DNA of 64,000 nucleotides from Malachius bipustulatus (taxonomy: Eukaryota; Arthropoda; Insecta; Coleoptera; Melyridae). The DNA lies in NCBI GenBank assembly GCA_910589415.1, contig OU342630.1, positions 76,194,186 to 76,258,185 on the forward strand. Reading direction: 5' to 3'. The notes beneath the pieces are model-generated. The model worked only from the letters and a program-made list of their open reading frames with translations. It made no database searches and was not told the origin of the DNA. This document shows, in pieces, positions 35,277 to 46,200 of the stretch; the first letter of the stretch is position 1, and the number at the start of each line of letters is the position of its first letter. The position numbers and the translations under genes were made by a program.

Positions 35277-36086
35277 AGTATCATACAAAAGTAATATTCA
35301 ACCGTACGTATAGTACTTATACAGGGTGATTCAGGTTTTACCTTGTTAACTCTAGGGAACGATAGAAAATCGAAAAATAATATGAGTTTGCTCTATGAAC
35401 TATATTTGGGAAATGCTTCGTTAAGAAAATACAGGGTGTTAAAGTTTTAAGAAAAAATTCGTATTTTTGAAATATATAAAAATTTGCTAATTGGAATAAT
35501 TTGAAATTTTGAGCAGTAGTTGTGCTAATTGAAATATATGATCTGATACTCCCCATGAAGAATTCTTCAATCCAGTGGCGGAGATCTGGGCTTGTTCTTA
35601 CCTTTTTTATTAAATAATTTGCACGCCACCGACTTTAATGAAAATTTGTTATTTTTGTTAGATACCTCATGTTGTGTAGAGAAGAAAAGTCATCGTACGT
35701 TTTTGTTCTAGGACGCACTGTTTCCGAGATATTTCAAAATATAGGAGCCCGTACGAGGTAAAATATCATAAAAATCAATTCTATTGAGTTTTTCCAGAAA
35801 TTAAACATTTTTGCAGTGTGGGATATCTTGAAAACAGTGCTTCCTACAACAAAACCGTATAAAATGACTTCTCCTCTAAACAAAACAAGGTATCTACCGT
35901 AAATAACCAATTCGCATTAAAGTCAGTGGCGTAGAAATTATTTAATAAAAAAGGTAACAACACATGCACTCAGATCTCTGCCACTGGAGTGAAGAATTTT
36001 TAATCGGAAGTATCAAATCATGTACTTCAATTAGCATAGCTACTGTTCAAAATTTAAAATTATTCCAATCAGTCAATTTTTATATA

Positions 36087-36921
36087 CAGTAGAATCCGTT
36101 TATAATGACATCGAAAGGAATTGACAAACACGTCATAATAAGCGGACGTCATATAAAGCGTTATGTGAAATGAAAAACTTTTTTTTATGTATTTTAATAG
36201 AGAAACATAGTACATATATGTATGTATACATACATATTAAATCAAAACCAAAATTGCACGTAATCAGCACATTATTATAATAACACATATGTGCAAGTGT
36301 ATTTTTTACTGTAAGTAATCTGTAATTTTTGTCTGCTTTTGTTTTTTCATTTTATTGTAAAAACAGTCTCTAATATTGTGTATAGAAGACATAGCTGTGG
36401 TCAAATTATCATTTTCAATATTGCTGTGAACAAATCGTGATAATAATTCTGCAGCTTTTAATGCCTCTTCTGCGGTTTTTTTTTTCGAGACATGAGTTAG
36501 ATTCTCCATTTTCTAATCTGCATATTATTGCACCTTTCTCTTCAATTATTGTAAATGCTTTACGTCGTTGAGATGACATTTTTTTCACAGTAACAAACGA
36601 AAAACAATGCGTGACCTTCAACCGTCAATTACTCACTGAGATTCAATGATTCAAAACAAAAACGAGCCACGTGCCGAACGTTGTCGGGAATCAACGAACA
36701 ATACCGAAGGTGTAAAGAATCATGTCGGTCATTATAACCGGACATAATTTATTAAAAATGGTAAAAATGGGTCATAATAAGCGACATGTCACTGTAAGGG
36801 AAGTCATTATATCCGACTTTTTTATAAAGAATTTTATATGAAAACCAAACTTCGTAGTGCAATTACGTCATAATAACCGGCTGGTCAATATAGGCGGAGT
36901 CATAATAAACGGATTCTACTG
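36087..36921 (-). mobile_element. pogo/Tigger-like transposon, internally deleted (835 bp)
   Basis: Ends CAGTAGAATCCGTTTATAAT and its inverse lie between TA dinucleotides (36085-36086, 36922-36923), the target duplication of the Tc1/mariner/pogo group. CAGT-A-A-TCC-TTTATAATGAC is a typical pogo-family end. Repeats of GTCATAATAA-CGGAC-like words occur inside both ends. It keeps both extremities of the transposase coding region but not the DDE core. It interrupts the right arm of a CAGGGTG foldback and so is younger than it. Confidence 0.85.
36306..36579 (-). pseudogene. pogo-family transposase remnant: CENP-B-type HTH start joined to C-terminal tail
   Basis: From ATG 36579 the frame reads MSSQRRKAFTI, EEKGAIICRLENGESNS, the usual start of the CENP-B N-terminal helix-turn-helix of pogo/Tigger transposases. 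After about 33 residues, near 36480, the similarity jumps to the tail in another frame: AEEALKAAELLSRFVHSN ... KKQKQTKITDYLQ. The tail resembles the C-terminal end of Tigger-like proteins (Q-T-x-I-T-D-F/Y). The whole DDE catalytic region is deleted and the junction is frameshifted inside a run of A (lysine codons). It is not functional as a transposase. Confidence 0.8.
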
Positions 36922-37079
36922 TATTTCAAAAATACGAATTTTTTCTCAAAACTTTAACACCCTGTATTTTCTTAAAGAAGCATTTCCCGAACATATTTCA
37001 TAGAGCAAACTCATATTATTTTGCGATTCTCTATCGTTCCTTAGAGTTAACAAGGTAAAACCTGAATCACCCTGTATAG

Positions 37080-37990
37080 ATCCTAGGAGACTGAAGAGTG
37101 ATTAGACAATATTATTAGGTATACACATGCACTTAACGTCTGATACACACTGTATAGCAGATAAAAAATATAGGTAAGTCCTTAACATGATGGGACTTTA
37201 CTTCTTTATAAATGTTTTTGTGAATAGGATTTATATGCCTACGCATAGGTATAAGATTTGTTTTTATATTTATATTAAATATTACTGCCTAAAAACGTCA
37301 GCGGGTTGTTCAGCTGCTTAGGTATTTGATCTTAAATATATGTACATTCTGGAAATATTTTTTTCAAACTTCTACTACCTACATAAAATATATACATATT
37401 ATATAAAAAGATAGGTACATCATCATCATTATCGTGAAGCATCAGGCTCTTTTGTAAAGAAAAATATATGAAACTTTATATTGATACCTATGTATAGATA
37501 TGCCTATACCTATAACTATAATAGCTGTAAATACATCAGGAAACAACTCCGTTAGGTATAGGTAACGTGAAACGGTATACACCAAAAACGATTGTTAAGG
37601 GCTTAAACGCCATAGCAATAAGAACGGGCTAAATGTTTGTGAACTCTATTTATTCATGTCAACGTTTATTATCGACACCAAATATTTGAGGATTTCAACT
37701 AACTTTTTATTAGAAAACTGGAGCTAACCTTTCATGCAATCGTTAAAATTTTAAAAATCATTTTTTCTACATAGGACTAGATGGTGGTTCACTAATTTAA
37801 TTGAATTATAATTTTTCTTACGGTAACATTGTATTTTCCAAGAGGTGTTAGCTTTGTTCACCGCTATAGTCATGTAGAGCGAATATCGATATATGAGGGT
37901 CGATATTCAAAGCGGGCCCTACATTGGGAATTATAGCATTGCGTAAGTGATACCTATATGTTTTTTAAGAATTCCTGCCTAGCCGTTCAA
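37080..37990. other. otd 5' intron, AT-rich
   Basis: No element or exon identified. Confidence 0.35.
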
Positions 37991-38415
37991 ACTGATAGGG
38001 AACCGTTTGAGATACAGAACTCATGCAGCATTTGTAAAGCTCTTATATCCATCGACATTACGTTTTTCGAGAAAAACTACCATTTACGATAGAAAACTCG
38101 CTTTGTATGTTTCAAAACATGTGTCGGAATTTCGGAAAAAGAAGGGCAAAAAACTTATTTGCTCAATGCTAGGTATAGGTAAGATCTCCGCCTATGGCAC
38201 ATGAAAAAAAATTATGAATTGGCATTATTACATATATCAAAAAGACAGCTCAAGTCAATGATATTATGACATGTATACAACTGAGATATACAGCTGTATA
38301 TCTCAAACAGTTCCCGCGAGATATCTTCAAAAACTGGAAAAAATATTATTTTTTCAACACCCTGTATCTCAGACGGGGCATTTCCGGACACACGTATATT
38401 TTTGACCAAGGCATC
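37990..38415. repeat. dispersed CTCAAACGGTTCCC repeat, partly palindromic
   Basis: GGGAACCGTTTGAGATACAGAAC at 38000 and CTGTATATCTCAAACAGTTCCC at 38292 are inverted copies. The 38290-38400 part matches 43435-43545, and 38090-38150 is an inverted copy of 43130-43185 (CGCTTTGTATGTTTCAAAAC). ORFs 38007-38204 and 38212-38409 are repeat sequence. Confidence 0.55.
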
Positions 38416-38419
38416 TTAT

Positions 38420-39170
38420 ATCTTTGAATTTTTTCGCAATACCTATTAAATAATAAACGGACATACAATACAAAAATTGATGATCAAGTCAAAAATAAAA
38501 GGATAGGTACTGCTTTCCTACTTTCGTGCATGCCTATACAATAGGTAATATTTCCGTATACGACCTATTAGCGACGGTATCTACGCTCCACGATGCCGCT
38601 TTTGTCTGTGGGATCTCGTACCCACCATTAAGTAGACAAAGATATACCTAAGTAAATAGACAAATAATCGTACCGAAAATATTTTGAGTAAGGACACTTT
38701 TAGTTTCGTATATACTTAATTGGGAAAATTGCCACGAAATGTCTATAAGTTTTACTCAGAAAGATTTCCATATGCACTTAATAAACTTAAATCAAAAAAA
38801 TCTTATTGGCATTTATATGCAGAGACCGACTGAAGTTACCCTGAAGTAAAATAATAGTGAAACTTTTCTCATAATTTAACCAACTCTGGCATGGGTACCT
38901 ACCTCTCCTCTATTTATACATATATCGCTGTACATATAGTGGAATACTTATCTGATGACAAAAATACTGGTAGGAATATTAGGTATACCTGTAGGTACCT
39001 ATTATGTGTAAGTGTACCTATTTCAACAAGTATAACTTTTATAATAATTGAAATATTGTATCTACATCGTGGTACCTACCTATATTATCTACGAGAATTT
39101 TTTTTATTTATTTATTATAAGGAAAATGATATTTTTCCTGATGGAAGCAAATTAAAAATCTTTACCTAAC
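38420..39170. other. otd 5' intron, nothing recognised
   Basis: AT-rich. ORF 38891-39169 is largely Ile/Tyr-rich translation of TAGGTA-type DNA and is not called. Confidence 0.35.
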
Positions 39171-39330
39171 TCTATACACTGTGTTGCATAGGAAAGGTAT
39201 AACATATGGTTTAAAAATGCTGATAGTCTTCTAGGAAACTGCATATAGTCATGTATTTTCAAAGTATCGTTGAAATATGCTTTACACGTATTCCCTATGT
39301 TACCTTTTCTATGCAACACGCAGTGTATAG
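39171..39330. repeat. 160-bp foldback with CTATACACTGTGTTGCATAG ends
   Basis: The first about 32 bp (CTATACACTGTGTTGCATAG, GAAAGGTAACAT) return inverted at 39299-39330 with one or two changes. Confidence 0.7.
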
Positions 39331-40277
39331 GTATACCTATACCTATACCCATACATATTGTACCTACTTGTAAAAAAAAACAGTTTAGTTTTATAAAACA
39401 GCACTTCCAATATCTAATTCCTTTTTTATAACAGGGCAGAATTACCTCAGTAACTACTTATATCCTAACATTTTATGCTCTCCTATAAAATATTGAAAAT
39501 GCTCGTTAAGTCACGGTAGGAATATAGGTATACCTATGTGCGGAGACCGACGATATACCTAGTTAAAAACGCATATTTTCTACCTATCGATCTTTTGCTT
39601 CTCTTCACTCATGCATGTGTTCCTTACAAAATTTTCAAAGGTGTGGTTTAATTTTTTTTCTCTATACTTACAGCGAAATTTAAAGTTTTTTGAGTCGTTT
39701 TGCTACACTTTTTAGTTACGTTATGAAAGTGCATGCCTTTCTTGTTGTATCTACATTTTTTGTTAACAAAAAATATTTATTTCCTTTTAATTTAAATTAA
39801 ATTAACCTCGGAAATGAATCTCTCTTAATACCTATATGTAGGTAGGTAGGTACAATAACTTTATTATCATTTCATTCACTAACCGCACGTAAACCTTACA
39901 CGATCATTCTATTTATCCATAAATCACGCAACGAATTGTTAAAACACTGAATGAAATTAATAGCATAATAAATAATTCAGAACACTGTCAGATTTTACAC
40001 CACATATCCTAGGTAGGTATATATTCGTATACGAATAAAATCCGCCATAAACTAAAAATAATCCGCATTAATCAAATCGGATAATCCTGATGATGGTATC
40101 CAAAAACTTGTTATTGTTTACTATGTAGAGGTATTATAATACCAGCCATGCTCCCCACCGTCCTTCCAATTTCCAAATAAATAAAACAGTAAAATAAATA
40201 GCAATGTCACTAGGTAGGTACCTATGTACCCTCGTCGATGGTTTGTAACAACAAAACTAAGTAGACAACGAACTCAC
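39331..40277. other. otd 5' intron adjoining the candidate 5' exon
   Basis: AT-rich with many TAGGTA words. CGGATAATCCTGA near 40079-40091 contains one K50-type site. No exon seen. Confidence 0.35.
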
Positions 40278-40480
40278 CTTAAAATAGAAAATTGAGATTC
40301 GTCTACCGGCGATGTTGAATATCGCCGAAGGTCTCCAGAAGTCGGAAGTCAATATTATATATATCACTCTATATCTATTTGTTCACTTAGTCAAACACAA
40401 TGCGGAGTTAAGCCGAGGTACTTAGTGCAGATAAAACGGGAGTTTAGCGCAAATCGGTTTACAGTGGATTCTAACTATAT
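40278..40480 (-). other. otd: candidate 5' UTR exon of otd (5' end not defined)
   Basis: On the minus strand a consensus donor (TTTTAAG then GTGAGTT) lies at 40278/40277. The next downstream minus-strand acceptor with a matching exon is the otd micro-exon at 24315, so this is the best candidate for the upstream untranslated exon. The sequence before the donor is not a repeat I can find elsewhere in the window. It has short AT runs (TATATAG near 40477-40483, TATATAAT near 40353-40361) that could act as TATA-like elements. The 5' boundary is a guess. Without RNA evidence this could also be an unused donor. Confidence 0.35.
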
Positions 40481-40529
40481 ACACGGTCCTAATACGAGCG
40501 CTGTATTAAATAAGTAGAATTGATCCTCA

Positions 40530-40700
40530 CTTTTCGTGGCCGTGGACACGCCCCGGGTCCTCCCCCGACACTCGGGGAGGCTCGCGGAGCGTCGTGCCAG
40601 TGCGCCAGCCTCGGGCGCTGCATGTGCCGACCGACGTCGGGCGTCGGGACGACGCAAAGACACCGACTACTCGCCTGTCCTAGAAATGTCCAGAGACATT
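40530..40700. promoter_or_regulatory. CpG-rich block, candidate promoter of otd
   Basis: About 170 bp of strongly GC- and CpG-rich DNA (CGGGTCCTCCCCCGACACTC, GCGTCGTGCC, GACGTCGGGCG) stands out in AT-rich surroundings. It lies just upstream of the candidate otd 5' UTR exon. Three overlapping ORFs cross it in different frames, which is what GC-rich non-coding DNA gives by chance, so I do not call them genes. It could instead serve a plus-strand gene (exons at 43964 and 44394) or both. Confidence 0.35.
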
Positions 40701-41078
40701 AGACGGGACCAGGTTTCTGCTTATTAAATCTAAATAGGTGCTCTAAGCTGACTACAATACCTATACACCTATCGTATGTACTAATGAGATACTGCTTTAT
40801 ACAGGATGGCCCGGTAAGATGCTTCCTAATTTCTCGGGAGCATACAGGGGAGGTAAAACAAACTAATTTGTCATAGATAAAAATTTCTAATACTTACACC
40901 TCTAACGGAGATAAGAATATCGAGATACAGCAGATAGGTATACAGAAGAGAAATACATACAGGGTATTTAATATCTTTAATATGGCAAAAAATACACATT
41001 CTTTAGTTAAAAATGAAAAAAAAATCACTTTATTGTATGTCCGGAAATGCAGCGTTTTTGATATAGGGTATTTAGATA

Positions 41079-43064
41079 TACAGGGTGTTTCGTATAAGAA
41101 CCGACACAGAGGGGACTTGTAGGGGCTTGTAGGGGACTCCAAAATACGGCGATTTATCGCAACTTATCTCTTGACAACAAAAACTTAAGCCCTTGAAATA
41201 ATAAGGGTTTCTAATTTCGAAAAAAATGAATATCCATAGCTTGAACTTAGAAAAACCAAATTTGGTACACGTTGTGAAGTTACCAAGAGCATTTATTGAC
41301 AGTGAGTAGAGTTAAATTGTAGCATTTTAAAGGGTTGATTAAGGGGTAATGCACCCTTAAAATGTTACAGAATTTTTTAACACGTTGGCCGATTTGAGAA
41401 ATTTTTACTTTATTTTATGGGGAATTTAATTCTAAAACTTTTGATGCTCTTATTTTTTTTTTTTTAAATTTTGCCATTAAAAAAACAGAAAATAGAAAAA
41501 ACTAATGAAAAGTATTGCAATAATATAAAATCTGTTATCATCGAAAATTCAAAAACTGGTTTTTAAATTATAAATGTCAAAATTTACGATCGGGGAGAAA
41601 GTTGAAAATGACGAAGATTTTTGAAAAAATAATAGAAGAAAAAAGTTTGGGAATAAAAAACCAACTTTTTAATTTTCGATGAATACCTACTTAGATAACG
41701 TACATAATTGCAATTTTTTTTTAGTTTTTCGGATTTTTGTTGAAAACAACAAAGTTTTTTGAAAAATACAGGGTGTCCCAGCTTATTCGAAGCGGTCTCT
41801 GTAGGCCAAACGATTGATTTTTTCCAAAAAACTTTTGCCAATTCAAGTACAGGATCACAATGGCCATAATTTAAAATTATGTATACAGAGTGTCCCATAT
41901 GACAGTGGCATATCAAAGTTATGTTTTTTTTAAATAGAATTGCTCCTATGTTATTGCATTTTTAGATTATCTTAGAAGACAAAATAAGATTGGCTTTTAC
42001 AGTTGGTGTTTAAAGTCAGAAGTTTTTGAGTTATAAACAAGTGAAAATCGTCATTTTTCAAGTTCAAGGCCCTGTACAACGAAAGCGGTTCAAGATAGAG
42101 AAAAACGGCTTACATGTCCCTATTTTAACTTTTTATGTACTATCCTATGGTATAGAAAAATTTGTACTTTCTTTGATTTTTTTATTTGGCGACGCGTGGA
42201 GAAATCTCAGAATTTTTAAAAATTTTTATCACCGTGTATAAACATTTTATCTACATGATAGGATAGTACATGAAAAAGTAAAATAGGGACATGTAAGCCG
42301 TTTTTCTCTATCTTCAGCCGTTTTCGTTGTACAGGACTTTGAACTTGAAAAATGACGATTTTCACTTGTTTATAACTCAAAAACTTCTGAATTTAAACAC
42401 CAAATGTAAAAGTCAATCTTATTTTCTCTTCTCAGAAAATCTAAAAATGCAATAACATATTAGGAGCATTCCATTTAAAAAAACATAACTTTGATATGCC
42501 ACTGTCATATGGGACACTCTGTATACTCCAAAATAATTTTAAATTATGGTCATTGTGATCCTGTACTTGAATTTTCAAAAAGTTTTTCGAAAAAGTCCAT
42601 CGTTTGGCCTACAGAGACCGCTTCGAATAAGCTAGGACACCCTGTATTAGTACCTACCTAAGATAAATAAACTTTTTAGAATTGAATTTTCCATAAAATA
42701 TAGTAAAGTAAAAATTTTTCAAATCGGCTAACGGGTTAAAAAGTTCTGGAACATTTTAAGGGTGCATCATCCCTTATCAACCCTTTAAAATGCTACAATT
42801 TAAATCTAGGTAGTACCTACTTGTTGTCAATTGATGCTCTTGGTACACTCACTAACGTGTAGCAAATTTGGTTTTCCTAAGTTCAGGTACCTACAACTGA
42901 GATATTGATTTATTTGAAAATTTGAAGCTCCACTTTCAACCCCTATAACTTCTCAGGGGTGCAACTTATATGTTACGTATAGAGATAAGTTGCGTTAAAT
43001 CATATTTTGGGTTCTCCTAATACACGCACCTGTTCTGTGTCGGTTCTTATACCAAACACCCTGT
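41079..43064. mobile_element. about 2-kb CAGGGTGTTTCGTATAAGAA foldback carrying a nested foldback
   Basis: The left end TATA-CAGGGTGTTTCGTATAAG returns inverted at the right with one change (CTTATACCAAACACCCTG-TATA). The arms continue for several hundred bp (GAACCGACACAGAG..., GGTACACGTTGTGAAG..., CCCTTTAAAATGCTACAATTTAA). The right arm has gained TAGGTA-type insertions relative to the left. The centre is another complete element (41769-42644). Confidence 0.75.
41769..42644. mobile_element. CAGGGTGTCCCAGCTTATTC foldback, copy 1 (about 876 bp, nested)
   Basis: Ends TA-CAGGGTGTCCCAGCTTATTC and the inverse, with TA on both sides. The second copy is at 50521-51405 with high identity throughout. 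The arms include GAAGCGGTCTCTGTAGGCC and the shared module (GCGGTTCAAGATAGAGAAAA, GGCTTACATGTCCCTATTTT). ORFs 41584-41916 and 42026-42241 are arm translations. Confidence 0.85.
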
Positions 43065-43119
43065 ATAAGAAACGAATATTCTTACATGCAGTTTTTTGAA
43101 AGGTATAAGTATATGTATC

Positions 43120-43640
43120 TCGTTTTGCCCTTCAATTTCCGACACACGTTTTGAAACATCCAAAGCGAGTTTTTCATCGTAAGTGGCCGCTTTTGTCTTG
43201 AACGGTCTTAGTCTATATGACCAAAATCACCTTTTTGTGGAGAAAATATTGGGCGGTTTAAGATAACCCTTTAAAAATCCAATTTCCCCATGCAGTGTTG
43301 TAGATATTAGGGACAAAAAAAACTTACGCCAACCATAAAATATCCACCAATGCCATATTATGAAGAAAATTTAGTTAGCATTCAAAAAGAATTGCTAATA
43401 TATCAATGACAAAGACACATTCAAAAATTGAATTCTGTATCTCAAACGGTTCCCGAGTTATATCTTCAAAACAATGGAAAAATAATTTTAAAATTTTTGA
43501 CATCCTGCTTATCTCAAAAACGGTGTATTTCCGAACACGCACGTTATGGGAATTTTTTTATTTATTTCTCGTACATATACAGATTTATCAATGTGGCATC
43601 GTTGTTCAAATTGAACCATGAAACAGATTTTGAATAATAT
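43120..43640 (+). repeat. dispersed CTCAAACGGTTCCC repeat, copy
   Basis: CTGTATCTCAAACGGTTCCCG at 43435 and AACGGTGTATTTCCGAACACG at 43519 match the units near 38.29, 49.56 and 19.5 kb. GACACACGTTTTGAAACATCC at 43141 matches inverted 38.1 kb. ORFs 43406-43621 and 43428-43637 are repeat translations. Confidence 0.55.
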
Positions 43641-43963
43641 TACGGTTATATGAATCCCCGCATCAACGATAATCTTTTGAAACTTTGTTATATTTGTCAT
43701 TTCATATAGGTAGGTATATGTTTTCATGAACAAAATCATGGATATTATTGACAAACTATTTTTGTTACTGAAGAAGTGTAAATCGAGAGTAGTGTTGACT
43801 TTTTTCCACAAAATTGATCATACCTTCTTAAGAAACCCATGGTGAAGAAAAACGTAAGTAAATTAACTTAGAATCCTAATCCGCAATTGCTGCCGTGGTA
43901 CTATCCGTGTTCGCCATTTTGGGATCAGCCTGTATAATTTACTGAAATTTTATTATTTTATAG

Positions 43964-44056
43964 AGGCCATTAGGAGTCATTCAACCATATCACAGTGGAT
44001 ATTTTACATCGTCAAAGGAACTCGCTGGAGCGGACTTGCCACAACACTTGTTGCAG
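43964..44056 (+). CDS. exon of an unrecognised plus-strand gene (31 codons)
   Basis: A 93-nt stretch follows a pyrimidine-rich acceptor (tattattttatag) and precedes GTTAAAG. It reads RPLGVIQPYHSGYF, TSSKELAGADLPQHLLQ in the first frame and joins the next exon in phase 0 (LLQ then ADDAASEM). The third frame is also open across the exon, but it would meet a stop just after the join. The composition is far less AT-rich than the flanks and not repeated elsewhere. I do not recognise the protein. The surrounding 2 kb on the left is transposon, so earlier exons are not visible. The donor is not a strong consensus. Confidence 0.5.
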
Positions 44057-44393
44057 GTTAAAGTTTCGACAGGTTTCATTTTATAGAGATGAAAACTAAT
44101 TTTTTAAATGCTCACTTTGGTCATTCATCTATAAAAAGAGTATTCTGAATTTATTTCGATAAAACTGACGATTTCCTCAATTAATTGGTTTTTATGCGAA
44201 ACACTCGAGAGTTAGGTAGGTCTTAATGCTAAACGCACTAGCATGTAAAAATCAGGTTGTTATATGATTAGTAGGTAACACATACATAATTAATTACAAT
44301 TGACGCAACATGGCCAAATTGCCTCCAAGTACCTAAAAATAATACTTAATAACAAAATATCGATGAAAATTATTTTTGCCTATAAGTACGCAG

Positions 44394-44501
44394 GCTGATG
44401 ATGCTGCATCAGAAATGATTGCAAGAAATGATGCTTGGCATTTGATTTATGATGAAGCCCTGGTAATGTCGAACTCTGAGTTCCCTGATGGCGACGTAAA
44501 A
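44394..44501 (+). CDS. next exon of the same unrecognised plus-strand gene (36 codons)
   Basis: A 108-nt stretch follows acceptor ttgcctataagtacgcag and precedes GTAGGTAGG. It reads ADDAASEMIARNDAWHLIYD then EALVMSNSEFPDGDVK. It is acidic, with balanced codon use, and quite unlike the AT-rich flanks. A donor 6 nt earlier (GAC then GTAAAA) is also possible and keeps the frame. A short plus-strand ORF, 44376-44633, covers it but includes intron at both ends. Taken with 43964-44056 it gives 67 residues of a soluble-looking protein with no motif I can name. The later exons must lie beyond the 44580-45345 foldback. Confidence 0.58.
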
Positions 44502-44579
44502 GTAGGTAGGTATAACATCTACTGTATAGTTCGGTGTAATGACTATTTATGTATAAAAAATTCCATTAAATTATGTATA

Positions 44580-45345
44580 CAGGTGTCCCAAAATTTCTTT
44601 ATCAAGGGATATTCGCATTATTTCAAAAAATAAACAAGTGGAAATTCGGGAAATTTCGACCATACCCCTAAGGCTTTGCAGCTGCACCCTCAATGCCCCT
44701 TTACGCCTTTCCACCCCTAAGTAATCATCCCCTACTTTTTTTTCAAATGCCACCCCCATATTTATTTGGCTCGACAGGATTGTTAACTTCTTTCTGAATA
44801 CAATGTCACACGATTTTTTAAATCGATACATATCTAGCACTCCGAAAACAATATATAATATCATAACAAACGAGGATTGTCAAGGAATAACAACTATAAC
44901 ATTTAATATGACAATTAAAATCACAGAAGCAATTATATTAACGCCTATACCAGTAACACCGGTATTAGGTACTACCTAGTTAAGGTGGTTGGAGGAAACA
45001 TTAACACAAAAAACAAGCAATTACAACTCCTTGACAACCCTCGTTTGTTATATGATATTATAGGTATATATTGTTTTCGGCATGCTAGATATATCTCGAT
45101 TTAAAAAAAATCGTGTGACATTGTATTCAGAAAGAAGTCAACAATCCTGTCGAGCAAAAAAAATATGGGGGTGTCATTTGAAAGAAAGTAGGGGATGATT
45201 ACTTAGGGGTGGAAAGGCGTAAAGGGGCATTGAGGGTGCAGCTGCAAAGCCTTAGGGGTATATGGTTGAAATTTCCCGAATTTCATTTGTTTATTTTTTG
45301 AAATAACGCGGATATCCCTTGATAAAGAAATCTTGGGACACCCTG
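44580..45345. mobile_element. 766-bp CAGG(G)TGTCCCAAAATTTC foldback
   Basis: The left end TA-CAGGTGTCCCAAAATTTC (one G shorter) returns inverted at the right as GGGACACCCTG-TA. The arms are about 310 bp and highly similar (GGCTTTGCAGCTGCACCCTC, GTAATCATCCCCTAC, CGACAGGATTGTTAAC). ORF 44571-44864 is arm sequence. It lies in the intron after exon 44394-44501. Confidence 0.85.
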
Positions 45346-46200
45346 TATACCTATACCTTGTGCAAAGTCGGTTCAAAAGTTAAAGCCAAAAAAGTAAAGC
45401 TTCCTTCGTATATCCTTTTGGGGCTCTGCGTATCTCCGTTTAGGAACACTTCAGTGATTTTTTTTCTAGGTATATAAAAAATTAAGATTTTTTAATCTTC
45501 CCTGTATACCTATATATGCTTCCGAGATTAGGAGGTACTTATACCGGACATGCTGCATACAAGGTACTGTTACGTAGTAGGTTTACCTACCTCATAATAG
45601 TATGGTACAGTTATAGGTCCGCATTTCTATATACAATATAAAAATTTCTTTTAGCGCCCAACCAAAAATTGGGATTGATTATAGGTACCTAGGTTCTTCT
45701 TGTGTCGTTTGTATTAGTTATATATAGGTATATAAGTATAGGGTATAGGTAATATAATGCAATGCCGATCAAATTAATCAATGAAATACATTATAATTGA
45801 CTTATCAGTCGAGATTTACATGACAAAAACACCGATTAAATCTATTGCATCCTGGCTATATAGAATTGATGATCATCTGATGGTATAGATGTATATCATG
45901 ACGTATAGCTAATGAAGGTATATCTACCTACTCTACCAGGGTTATGCGAATTTCAATTTCATGCATGGTACCAGTTTTGATCATAGGATGTCGGAAGCGG
46001 TTAGAAATACAGACTCGGTTAAATGGATAAAAAGTTACGATTTTTTAGGAGAGACTTTCATAGGTATGCATCTTTCAGATTTAATTTTTTTTCATAGGTC
46101 ACTAATAGTTAATTTTAAAAAACTGAAATTTGCATTTTTTTTCTTTCGTTAATTAATAACCGACTCATTATAAAATATTCTTCTTCTTCATAACTGAAGC
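45346..46200. other. AT-rich, no gene
   Basis: Many TAGGTA words. GAAATACAGACTCGGTTAAATGG near 46004 matches the repeat words at 3650, 34140 and 55725; ORF 45961-46152 spans it and is not called. Confidence 0.35.

Larger units (their letters stand above)
35321..37075. mobile_element. 1.75-kb foldback with CAGGGTGATTCAGGTTTTAC ends, interrupted by a pogo-like element
   Basis: The left arm (CAGGGTGATTCAGGTTTTAC..., GAACGATAGAAAATCG, CAGGGTGTTAAAGTTTTAAG) returns inverted at the right end (36922-37075). A second inner pair flanks the centre (CCAGTGGCGGAGATCTGGGC near 35572 and CTCAGATCTCTGCCACTGGA near 35970). TA flanks both ends. Without the 835-bp insertion at 36087-36921 the foldback is about 0.92 kb. 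Confidence 0.8.

Noticed and set aside
40475..40727. Three overlapping ORFs (62, 60 and 63 aa) in the CpG-rich block
   Set aside because: GC-rich DNA lacks stop codons by chance; the three frames contradict one another and none shows a domain or splice context.
41584..41916. 110-aa ORF and its near-copy at 50459-50674
   Set aside because: Both are translations of the arms of the CAGGGTGTCCCAGCTTATTC foldback; the likeness comes from the MITE, not from a protein family.
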